Part shown: positions 1 through 5,507 of the stretch, piece after piece | Position numbering within the stretch: position 1 is the stretch's first letter | Layout: every line of letters starts with the position of its first letter | Origin: Gemmatimonadaceae bacterium | Lineage (GTDB): Bacteria; Gemmatimonadota; Gemmatimonadetes; Gemmatimonadales; Gemmatimonadaceae | DNA: 5,507 nucleotides | Reading direction: 5' to 3' | NCBI GenBank assembly: GCA_025356185.1 | Contig: JANXUN010000655.1 | Coordinates: 1-5,507, forward strand | The notes under the pieces: generated by a model | What the model saw: the letters and a program-made list of their open reading frames with translations, nothing else | Database searches by the model: none | What the model was told of the DNA's origin: nothing | Made by a program: the position numbers and the translations under genes

Positions 1-719
1 GCAGGCGACATCGCTGCTTTCTGCGTCGTCGCACCCGCCGCTACACTATCAACGCGCGCCGGCGTGCCTGTCGCGATCGCCCACGCAAGCGCGCCAACAA
101 CAAGATTGAGCGCCGCGGCAACATACGTTGCGACCGACTGGTCATGCACGCGCAACAGATAGAAGCCCGCGAGCACGCTACCAATCACCGCGCCAGCAAT
201 GTTGCCGCCGTAAAAAAACCCGAGCCACGAAATACCGCGCGGTGATGATTCTACCCAGCGCGCAATTGCCGGCAGCGTCGCGCCCATTAACACCGTTGGC
301 GGTAGCAAACACAGCCCCGCTACGACCGCGCGCAAAATCAATGCACCAGCACCGTGACCCACGGCTGGTGAATACAATTTGCCGACGAGTGGAATCAGCA
401 ACAGCTCAAGCACGCCGATCACACCGATCGCAATTTCAAGCGTGGCGTACAGGCGGAGCGGATGCGAGCCGCGGGCGCCGAACCGTGCAGCGATTCGCGG
501 CAGCGACAAACTACCGATGCACATGCCGCCCATAAACGTTGCGAGCAGCACGCCAAGTGACACGGCCGAAGAGCCGATAACGAGCTCAAGCAGCTGAAAC
601 CAGACGACTTCGTAAATCAGTGCACAGATGCCGCTGCCAACAAACAGCACGAGCAACAACGGCAGCACTCGACGTGATACGGTGTCCAACGACTCTCCAC
701 TTACGGTGCTGCTTGTCAT
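1..719 (-). CDS. Fused MFS/spermidine-synthase-type membrane protein, N-terminal part (incomplete)
   Basis: The frame is open from an ATG at 719-717 to the left edge, giving 239 residues with no stop; the C-terminal part lies outside the window. The visible part is a polytopic membrane domain. Hydrophobic stretches lie at about residues 18-38, 50-70, 91-115, 125-148, 165-188 and 196-218. Recognisable signatures are SGICALIYEVVWFQLL (28-43), FMGGMCIGS (62-70), LRLYATLE (88-95), LMGATLPAIAR (144-154) and FYGGNIAGAVIGSVLAGF (169-186). These match the N-terminal transporter-like half of bacterial proteins in which an MFS-like membrane domain is fused to, or annotated as, a spermidine-synthase fold. 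The catalytic half is not visible, so aminopropyltransferase activity cannot be claimed. The start codon overlaps the stop of the upstream cupin as ATGA (4 nt) and has no clear Shine-Dalgarno, so translation is probably coupled. It is the third visible gene of the operon. Family call fairly sure; substrate unknown. Confidence 0.82.
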   Translation of the reverse strand, partial: MTSSTVSGESLDTVSRRVLPLLLVLFVGSGICALIYEVVWFQLLELVIGSSAVSLGVLLATFMGGMCIGSLSLPRIAARFGARGSHPLRLYATLEIAIGVIGVLELLLIPLVGKLYSPAVGHGAGALILRAVVAGLCLLPPTVLMGATLPAIARWVESSPRGISWLGFFYGGNIAGAVIGSVLAGFYLLRVHDQSVATYVAAALNLVVGALAWAIATGTPARVDSVAAGATTQKAAMSP

Positions 720-1150
720 GCGCCAGGGGGTGCGGGAATAGTGAGCGGCATCTCGTGATCGCAGGTGAAATACGCGATCAACTTGGCTGATTCGGTTTTG
801 CTGTCGTTTGTCGAGACCATGTGCACATCGGTCGGCGATTCGTAAAACGTGTCGCCGGCTTTGTAGATGTGTTCTGGTCCGCCCTTCAACTGCATGCGTA
901 ACTGTCCAGAAACGATGTAGCCAATCACACCGCATGGATGTTGATGCGGCTTTGACGCCGCGCCCGGTGGATACACCACTTCGACAACCTGTACCGTCAG
1001 GTGCGCGCCATCCTTTGGTGACAGCGGACCGTTAAATACGACCTTTGACGCGCTCGTCACCGGTGCAGCTGTTCCGGCAACGGATTGTGCTTCGCTTGTA
1101 GTGCTTGCGCCGACACACGCGAGTATCGCGCACGCGATATATGTGCGCAT
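716..1150 (-). CDS. Exported small cupin-domain protein
   Basis: This encodes 144 residues. The ATG at 1150-1148 is chosen because it begins a clear signal peptide, MRTYIACAILACVGASTTSEA, with likely cleavage after SEA (about residue 21). It also overlaps the preceding gene's stop by 1 nt; an upstream in-frame ATG at 1384 would only add sequence antisense to nothing and overlapping the propeller gene. The mature protein is a single cupin barrel. Motif 1 is at 62-83 (PPGAASKPHQH, then GYIVSGQL) with metal-ligand candidates His69 and His71. Motif 2 is at 98-110 (AGDTFYESPTDVH) with His110. The usual Glu four residues after the HxH is replaced (Val75 region), so a three-His site is the most that can be expected. 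The family includes small exported or periplasmic cupins that bind a metal or small ligand; no substrate can be assigned. It lies between the NHL propeller and the membrane transporter-like gene in one operon. Confident on fold, not on function. Confidence 0.85.
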   Translation of the reverse strand: MRTYIACAILACVGASTTSEAQSVAGTAAPVTSASKVVFNGPLSPKDGAHLTVQVVEVVYPPGAASKPHQHPCGVIGYIVSGQLRMQLKGGPEHIYKAGDTFYESPTDVHMVSTNDSKTESAKLIAYFTCDHEMPLTIPAPPGA

Positions 1151-2238
1151 CACGGGTGCAGCGTGAGCTTCTGCACGCGCCAGTTGAGGATTTCGGCGAC
1201 CCACAGTTCGTTTTCTGAGGGGCACGCGATTTGGTGTATCCATCCAAACTGTTTCGCTTGCTTGCCCGCGTCGCCAAGTACACCGACCACTTTGCCGTCG
1301 AGCGTCAGCTTGTAGATGCGACCAGGGACCGCGTCGGAGACGTACAGATATTGCGTCGGTCCAGGCGTAATGCACATCGCCCACGGTGCACCAGACGCAG
1401 CGAGCGGGTTGCCCGTGCCCGGCGCTGCACCGCTCATGATGTTGGGTTCTTTCGTGTACGGCACGTCGATTGTGATGATGCGGACGGCGTTGCCGTCTGG
1501 ATCAAACACTTGAATGCGGCGGTTGGTGCGATCACCGATGTAGATGTTGTTGTTCTTGTCGCTCGCAATCGTGTGCAAGATATTGAACTGTCCGGGCGCC
1601 GATCCACGCTCACCCCAGGTTTTCATCCACCGTCCGTTCTTGTCGATCTTCACCACGCGTGAATTGCCGTAGCCATCGGCGACAAAAATGTTGCCGTCCT
1701 TATCCCACGCGATGTCGGCGGGGCGATTAAAGGTGCCCCAACCCGGACGCGGCACCGTGCCTGGTGCAGGTGTTGGTGCCGGTTCAACCGATTCTTCGCG
1801 ACGACCTAACACCATCGTGACGCGACCCGCAGGATTGAACTTGATGATCATGTTCGTGCCTTCGTCAGTCGCCCAGATGTTGTCGTCTTTGTCGATGCGC
1901 ACCGTATGCGCAAAGGCAAATCCGTATAAATCTTTGCCGATCTCGCGCACGAACTTGCCCGTCTGATCAAACTCGTACAGCTGCGACGCCGTCGCGCCGT
2001 GCACGGTCGATCGTTCACCGGTGCGCGTGAACACAAACACGTGACGTTTGGAGTTCATGGAGATGCCGACGACCTCACCGAATTGTCGGTCGGCGGGTAA
2101 CGTCAGCGGGTCGACATTCGCGTCAAAGCGAATCTCGGGGACGGTCGTTTGCGCCGCGATTGCAACCGGCGTAAACCCGAGTGCGCCTACGGCCGCACTG
2201 ACGGTCGTGAACAGGACAGCGGTGAGTGATCGGTTCAT
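1150..2238 (-). CDS. Exported NHL-repeat beta-propeller protein, amidating-lyase-like
   Basis: This encodes 362 residues starting at ATG 2238-2236. Residues 1-28 form a signal peptide (basic MNR, hydrophobic core, AIA-A cleavage region), so the protein is exported. The rest is a beta-propeller with NHL-type repeats. The clearest blades are at about 50-100, 108-145 (HTVRIDKDDNIWATDEG), 172-215 (PADIAWDKDGNIFVADGYG), 218-256 (LHTIASDKNNNIYIGD, then RRIQVFDPDG), 285-322 and 332-361. The segment DGYGNSRVVKI, then a WGERGSAPGQF turn and the DRTNRRIQVF strand, closely resembles the peptidyl-alpha-hydroxyglycine alpha-amidating lyase (PAL) core. His111, His222 and His335 recur about 112 residues apart at equivalent blade positions, as the zinc-binding histidines of PAL do, and Tyr190 matches the tyrosine of the PAL DGYxNSR motif. 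True lyase activity is unproven; many bacterial members are called only SMP-30/NHL proteins. A Pro/Ala-rich loop (152-165) sits between blades. It is the first gene of the operon, with no obvious ribosome-binding site before its ATG. Confidence 0.86.
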   Translation of the reverse strand: MNRSLTAVLFTTVSAAVGALGFTPVAIAAQTTVPEIRFDANVDPLTLPADRQFGEVVGISMNSKRHVFVFTRTGERSTVHGATASQLYEFDQTGKFVREIGKDLYGFAFAHTVRIDKDDNIWATDEGTNMIIKFNPAGRVTMVLGRREESVEPAPTPAPGTVPRPGWGTFNRPADIAWDKDGNIFVADGYGNSRVVKIDKNGRWMKTWGERGSAPGQFNILHTIASDKNNNIYIGDRTNRRIQVFDPDGNAVRIITIDVPYTKEPNIMSGAAPGTGNPLAASGAPWAMCITPGPTQYLYVSDAVPGRIYKLTLDGKVVGVLGDAGKQAKQFGWIHQIACPSENELWVAEILNWRVQKLTLHP

Positions 2239-2420
2239 GGTCGTCGGGAGTCACGAGGACGGAGTCGGAAAACACCCAGCGGGACGCGCGCGTACGCGGT
2301 CAGCGCGTGGTGCGAATATGCCCCTTGGCGCGGGCCACGGCGAGCCGACGCGTCTCGTACGGCCGGGTTGACCGGGACGCTGAGAAAGATTGCGCCAGCG
2401 GTGCGCCAACAGAGCGCGTC

Positions 2421-2449
2421 TTGACAGCGTGTTGGGCCGAGTGTATTCG
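2421..2449 (+). promoter_or_regulatory. Candidate sigma70-type promoter for the membrane protein/polymerase pair
   Basis: A perfect -35 consensus TTGACA (2421-2426) is followed after 17 bp by TATTCG (2444-2449), a weak -10 that keeps TAT of TATAAT. The predicted transcript would start around 2456 and leave a leader of about 60 nt before the ATG at 2516. Spacing and position in the divergent spacer support it; the poor -10 and the unknown sigma-factor preference of the organism limit confidence. Confidence 0.4.
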
Positions 2450-2504
2450 CTCAGTCGCGAAGCGTTCGTGACCGCTGATCAAACCTTCTACGCGGAAGCA
2501 TTCC

Positions 2505-2510
2505 GAGAGG
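2505..2510 (+). promoter_or_regulatory. Ribosome-binding site deciding the start of the membrane protein
   Basis: GAGAGG lies 5 nt before the ATG at 2516, a good Shine-Dalgarno match at normal spacing. It favours this start over the in-frame upstream ATG at 2390. It is the only strong Shine-Dalgarno seen before any start in the window. Confidence 0.65.
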
Positions 2511-2515
2511 TCGCC

Positions 2516-2953
2516 ATGACCCGAATATTGTACCGAATAGCGTCGGTGCTGCTGCTGCTTTTCGCTGCGGGACATCAGTTTGGATTTCGTCGCGAAAACC
2601 CGTTGTGGCGCACTGAGTCGGTTGTAGCCGCCATGCAGACGACCACTTTTATTGTGGACGGATTTACGCGCAGCTACTGGTCGTTCTTTAGCGGCTTCGG
2701 TTTTTTTGTGACGGCGCTGTTGGTATTTTCGGCGCTGCTTGCGTGGACGCTGGGTGACATCGCTGTTCGCGTGCGCGAACTACACGTGTTGCGCTGGGCG
2801 TTTGCGGTGTGTTATGTCGGCATCGCCGTCATGACGTGGATGTACTTTTTTATCGCGCCCGGCGTGCTTTCGACCGCAGTTGCGCTGGTGCTGTGTGTCG
2901 CCGCAGCGTCTGCGTCCAAACAATCTGCCTCGCGGGCGCCATTGATCAGCTGA
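2516..2953 (+). CDS. Small four-helix membrane protein of unknown function
   Basis: This encodes 145 residues from ATG 2516, preceded by GAGAGG. An in-frame ATG at 2390 would add 42 polar residues before the first membrane helix and is less likely. Hydrophobic segments lie at about residues 4-24, 56-79, 91-111 and 113-131, suggesting four transmembrane helices. Between helices 1 and 2 is a conserved-looking stretch: AAGHQFGF (17-24), then VVAAMQ (36-41) and RSYWSFFSGFGFF (52-64). The His-containing first helix and the RSYWxFFxGFG motif recall a widespread family of hypothetical membrane proteins sometimes named after Leptospira LIC_13387; that match is from memory and uncertain. No catalytic function can be assigned. 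The tail (132-145) is polar and rich in Ser and Ala. The stop codon is 13 nt before the polymerase start, so the two genes are probably co-transcribed, although nothing in the protein links it to DNA synthesis. Confidence 0.82.
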   Translation: MTRILYRIASVLLLLFAAGHQFGFRRENPLWRTESVVAAMQTTTFIVDGFTRSYWSFFSGFGFFVTALLVFSALLAWTLGDIAVRVRELHVLRWAFAVCYVGIAVMTWMYFFIAPGVLSTAVALVLCVAAASASKQSASRAPLIS

Positions 2954-2954
2954 T
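2945..2954. repeat. 10-bp perfect palindrome at the gene junction
   Basis: ATCAGCTGAT spans the stop codon of the membrane protein and ends 12 nt before the GTG of the polymerase. It is too short, with no loop and no T-run after it, to be a terminator. It may be a chance palindrome or a minor regulatory site affecting polymerase translation. Confidence 0.3.
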
Positions 2955-2966
2955 ACATTCGATGGT

Positions 2967-5342
2967 GTGACAGTTCACCGCGATTGGCTTTTCGGCTGGG
3001 ATCCCACACCGGGCATCGTCTCGGTGTGGGCCGACGCAACGGGACTTGCCACGGTATGGCGGCGCGATCCCGACACCAACGCGCTCGTGCGGGAAAGCGC
3101 GCGCTTTCGTCCTTGGATGTTGCTCGAGTCGCTCGACGATCTCGCGCAGTTGGGCCCGGCACTTCGACGTGACGACGAGACGGCGCGCGTGTCGTACCGC
3201 GAACTGGAAGGGCCGGGAGAGTTGCGTTATCTCGTGTCGGCAAACGACTGGGCCACCATCAACAGTGCATTGCTGCACGGCGCAAGCACCCGACTAAATT
3301 CGCGAGTCACTCACGTGCGCGACATTGCCGGCTACGCATTGCACGCGTTGCCGCCCGAAGAACAATATCTCGTCGCCACTGGTCGCACGTATTTTCGCGA
3401 TCTCACGTTTGAGCAACTGCACCGTTTGCAGTTTGATTTGGAAACGACGGGGCTCGACGCTAACAAGTCGCGCGTGTTTCTCATTGCCGTGCGCGATCCG
3501 CATGGCGCGACGTACTCGCTCGAAGCGCGCGATGAATCAGACGCCGCCGAACGCGCGCTCATTGCCGAACTCGTTGCGCTGATTCGTGCGCACGATCCCG
3601 ACGTGATCGAAAATCACAACCTGCACGGGTTTGATTTGCCGTTTCTGGAAACGCGTGCACGCGTGCTCAATGTGCCGTTGCAACTCGGTCGCTTGCATCA
3701 CACGTCGCTGCAAATACGCGGCGCACGACAGGGCGTGCGCAGCCGAACAGATTCATCACGTCGCGTGCGGTTCATTGCGCCGGGGCGCGAACTGATCGAC
3801 ACACTCGATGCCGTGCGTCGCTACGATTTTTCCGCGCGCGACTTGCCCAGTCATGGCCTGAAGGCCGTCGCGAAACACTTTGGTATTAGCGGTCCCGATC
3901 GCGAGCTCATTCGCGGTGATCTCATTTACGCGACGTACCGCGCCGATCCCGATCGCGTACGGCGCTACGCGACGGCCGATGTGAATGAAGTCGCCGCACT
4001 CGCACAGCTCATGGGCGGTGCGGCGTTCGCACTCGCTCGCATGGCGCCGCGTCGCTACGAACGACTGGCAGATGCGGGCGCAGCGACGGGCGTAATTGAC
4101 CCGCTGCTCGTACGCGCCTACGTGCGCGCGGGACAGGCACTGCCGGCGCACGCCGACGGCGATGGCACCGAACACAGCGGCGCTGCCCTGCACTTGTTCG
4201 CCACCGGTATCGCACATCGCGTCGTCAAGGCGGACGTCGCGAGCTTGTATCCGTCGTTGATGCGATCATTTCGCATTGGACCGGCGCGCGATCATTTACA
4301 CGCGTTACTCGCCATTGTCGATCAGTTACTCGAACAGCGACTCGCTGCCAAAGCCAACGCGAAGATCGCGCCGGTGGGATCGGCTGAACGCTTTACCTAC
4401 GAAGCGATGTCGGCGGCGATGAAGTTGGTGATCAATTCGGCCTATGGATATTTGGCTGCGGGCGGTAGCCTCACGCGATTCGCCGACGTACATGCCGCCA
4501 ACACGGTCACGCGTCGCGGCCGCGAGACGCTCGGCCTAATGTGCCGCGAGCTTGCGTCGCGCGGTGTCACGTTGCTCGAGGCTGATACCGACGGCGTGTA
4601 CTTTAGCGTGCCGTCGTCATGGACCGAAGCCGATGAGCGACGCGTGGTGAGTGAAGTCGCCGCATTACTCCCACCGCAAGTACAGTTGGAATATGAAGGC
4701 CGATACGCCGCGATGTTGTCGCACGAACCCAAGAATTATGCGCTGCTCAGTTACAATGGCACGCTCATTGTGCGCGGCGTCGCATTTCGTTCAAGCCGCG
4801 CCGAGCCGTTTGGCGACGCGTTCTTGCGGCAAGCCATCGAGTGCACGCTGCGCGGTGATGTGGTTGGCGTTCGCGACGCGTACGTCACCACGCTGCAACG
4901 CCTGCACCGCCGAGAGATTCCAACGCTCGACATGTCGTCACGCGTGCGTTTGTCAAAATCGTCCGCCCAGTACATTGCCGCGCGAACATCACGCCGAGAA
5001 TTTAGCTATGAAGCGCTGCTGTCGAGTGGGCGCACATCGTGGGCGTCTGGCGAACGCGCGCGCGTGTATCGCAAACAGAACGGCGGCGGGGGTGTCGTTG
5101 AAGAGTATGACGGAGAAGCCGTAACCGGCCTCGACGCGCGCGACTATGACGTCTCGTACTACGCGTCTTCGCTACGCCGCAATTTTGCGTCTCGCCTAGC
5201 CCGCGCATTTACGCCCATTGATTTCGACCTACTCTTTGCCGATCCCACGCAGTATCCACTCTTCGCGCCGGCGCTTGCCGATGTGCGCGCCGTGCTGACG
5301 ATTCAGCACGACGCGGTGCGAGCTGCCGACGCCGCTAGCTGA
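2967..5342 (+). CDS. Family B DNA polymerase, archaeal-like, with 3'-5' exonuclease
   Basis: This encodes 791 residues. The start is GTG 2967; the frame has a stop at 2943-2945 and no ATG before it, and the next in-frame ATG (residue 51) would cut off the conserved-looking FGWDPTPGIVSVWA N-terminus. No clear Shine-Dalgarno is seen. Domain order: N-terminal domain (about 1-145); DnaQ-like exonuclease (about 150-345) with Exo I FDLETTGLD (Asp157, Glu159), Exo II NLHGFD (Asn218, Asp223) and Exo III YATAD (Tyr334, Asp338); then palm, fingers and thumb. Polymerase motif A is DVASLYPS (Asp423). The fingers keep RLAAK (Arg458, Lys462) and motif B KLVINSAYG (Lys486, Asn490, Tyr493). Motif C is EADTDGVYF (Asp540, Asp542) and the KxY motif is EPKNY (Lys589, Tyr591). 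All catalytic acids are present, so both synthesis and proofreading are expected. The length equals that of E. coli Pol II, but DTDG and the RG-x-x-FRSS region after KxY resemble archaeal PolB. The likely role is repair or accessory replication. The gene symbol is left blank because orthology to polB (Pol II) is doubtful. Confidence 0.95.
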   Translation: MTVHRDWLFGWDPTPGIVSVWADATGLATVWRRDPDTNALVRESARFRPWMLLESLDDLAQLGPALRRDDETARVSYRELEGPGELRYLVSANDWATINSALLHGASTRLNSRVTHVRDIAGYALHALPPEEQYLVATGRTYFRDLTFEQLHRLQFDLETTGLDANKSRVFLIAVRDPHGATYSLEARDESDAAERALIAELVALIRAHDPDVIENHNLHGFDLPFLETRARVLNVPLQLGRLHHTSLQIRGARQGVRSRTDSSRRVRFIAPGRELIDTLDAVRRYDFSARDLPSHGLKAVAKHFGISGPDRELIRGDLIYATYRADPDRVRRYATADVNEVAALAQLMGGAAFALARMAPRRYERLADAGAATGVIDPLLVRAYVRAGQALPAHADGDGTEHSGAALHLFATGIAHRVVKADVASLYPSLMRSFRIGPARDHLHALLAIVDQLLEQRLAAKANAKIAPVGSAERFTYEAMSAAMKLVINSAYGYLAAGGSLTRFADVHAANTVTRRGRETLGLMCRELASRGVTLLEADTDGVYFSVPSSWTEADERRVVSEVAALLPPQVQLEYEGRYAAMLSHEPKNYALLSYNGTLIVRGVAFRSSRAEPFGDAFLRQAIECTLRGDVVGVRDAYVTTLQRLHRREIPTLDMSSRVRLSKSSAQYIAARTSRREFSYEALLSSGRTSWASGERARVYRKQNGGGGVVEEYDGEAVTGLDARDYDVSYYASSLRRNFASRLARAFTPIDFDLLFADPTQYPLFAPALADVRAVLTIQHDAVRAADAAS

Positions 5343-5507
5343 TCATCTCGGGCTCAAGCGTTTTTTCAACAACGTTGCCGCCCTCAACACTCACGTAGTA
5401 CACCTTTGCCGCGGCTCGCGCTGACACCACGCGCTTCACGCTCGTTTCTTCGAAGTAGATGCCGGCATCGTTGTCGCACGCGTAACCGGGCTTCATTTCG
5501 CCTGAAC
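5335..5507 (-). CDS. C-terminal end of an unidentified convergent gene (or a short 53-residue protein)
   Basis: Reading leftward from the right edge, one frame stays open for 56 residues and ends at TAG (5337-5335). The visible peptide begins SGEMKPGYACDNDAG, continues through IYFEETSVKRVVSARAAAKV and YYVSVEGGNVVEKTL, and ends EPEMIS. Alternating hydrophobic and polar residues (KVYYVSV, NVVEKTL) suggest beta strands. I do not recognise the family. Coding is supported by balanced amino-acid composition and the clean convergent arrangement; the other minus-strand frame examined here stops. An in-frame ATG at 5496-5494 with AGG just upstream could start a 53-residue protein, but the frame continues to the window edge, so a longer gene entering from the right is equally possible. 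Its stop codon falls inside the last codons of the polymerase gene, giving an 8-bp tail-to-tail overlap and leaving no room for a bidirectional terminator between them. Confidence 0.6.
   Translation of the reverse strand, partial: SGEMKPGYACDNDAGIYFEETSVKRVVSARAAAKVYYVSVEGGNVVEKTLEPEMIS

Larger units (their letters stand above)
2239..2515. other. Divergent intergenic spacer
   Basis: These 277 bp separate the minus-strand operon from the plus-strand membrane protein/polymerase pair and should hold the promoters of both. A TTGACA box facing right is the best promoter signal. Two short perfect palindromes are visible on the operon-proximal side, CGCGTACGCG (2289-2298) and GACGCGTC (2347-2354). 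They could be operators, but short CG-rich palindromes are expected by chance here. No credible small gene, tRNA or riboswitch was seen. Open frames crossing this stretch lack coding-like composition and ribosome-binding sites. Confidence 0.7.

Noticed and set aside
128..535. Plus-strand Arg/Pro-rich frame
   Set aside because: It is antisense to the membrane-transporter gene, whose family motifs are clear; its composition is typical of a shadow frame.
1151..1384. N-terminal extension of the cupin frame to an ATG at 1384
   Set aside because: It lies entirely within the propeller coding sequence, its product is Arg-rich and unlike a protein domain, and the internal start at 1150 begins a clean signal peptide.
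2310..2325. Minus-strand TATTCG as a -10 box for the propeller operon
   Set aside because: No acceptable -35 box lies 16-18 bp upstream, and the hexamer matches the consensus poorly.
2289..2354. Palindromes CGCGTACGCG and GACGCGTC as operators
   Set aside because: They differ in sequence from each other, are short and are CG-rich; nothing beyond self-complementarity supports regulator binding.
2390..2515. Longer start for the four-helix membrane protein
   Set aside because: The extra 42 residues are polar, overlap the candidate promoter, and lack the Shine-Dalgarno that the ATG at 2516 has.
3756..4217. 153-residue minus-strand frame within the polymerase gene
   Set aside because: It is antisense to well-conserved exonuclease and palm coding sequence, with no ribosome-binding site and no recognisable domain.
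4651..5124. 157-residue plus-strand frame within the polymerase gene
   Set aside because: It is an out-of-frame shadow rich in Arg, Cys and Ser; the polymerase frame continues through it without interruption.
1..5507. CRISPR arrays, insertion sequences, tRNA or rRNA genes, defence islands
   Set aside because: No spaced direct repeats, terminal inverted repeats, transposase motifs or structural RNA sequences were seen on either strand. A single family B polymerase is not enough to claim a casposon or phage-like element.

Overview
The window is GC-rich bacterial chromosomal DNA, tightly packed, with no sign of mobile elements, CRISPR arrays, rRNA or tRNA genes. The organism cannot be named from the sequence. 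Three things together point to an environmental, GC-rich phylum such as Gemmatimonadota or Acidobacteriota: an archaeal-type family B DNA polymerase in a bacterial setting, an exported NHL beta-propeller with an exported cupin, and an MFS-like membrane domain of the spermidine-synthase superfamily. This placement is an inference made with modest confidence.

Layout. Positions 1-2238 hold a three-gene minus-strand operon. In transcription order it encodes an exported six-bladed NHL beta-propeller (2238-1150), a small exported cupin (1150-716), and the N-terminal 239 residues of a polytopic membrane protein of the fused MFS/spermidine-synthase type (719 to the left edge, incomplete). The genes join by stop/start overlaps (TGATG, 1 nt; ATGA, 4 nt), which suggests translational coupling. 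A 277-bp divergent spacer (2239-2515) follows. It has a plausible sigma70-type promoter facing right.

Positions 2516-5342 hold a plus-strand pair. First is a 145-residue four-helix membrane protein of unknown function, then after 13 nt a complete 791-residue family B DNA polymerase starting at GTG. The polymerase keeps all recognisable 3'-5' exonuclease motifs (Exo I, II, III) and polymerase motifs (A, B, C, KxY). Its motif C is the archaeal-like DTDG, not the DTDS of E. coli Pol II. The rightmost 173 bp hold the C-terminus of a convergent minus-strand gene of unknown function. Its stop codon lies inside the end of the polymerase gene, so the two genes overlap tail to tail by 8 bp.

How the genes work together. 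The minus-strand operon probably makes two exported proteins and one inner-membrane protein that are co-expressed; their shared substrate is unknown. The polymerase is most likely an accessory replicative or repair polymerase, and its small membrane-protein neighbour has no obvious link to DNA metabolism. I found no convincing evidence of a new multi-gene system. The points most worth a second look are the archaeal-like polymerase with its altered fingers helix, and the three-histidine pattern in the propeller that resembles the metal site of peptidylglycine amidating lyase.
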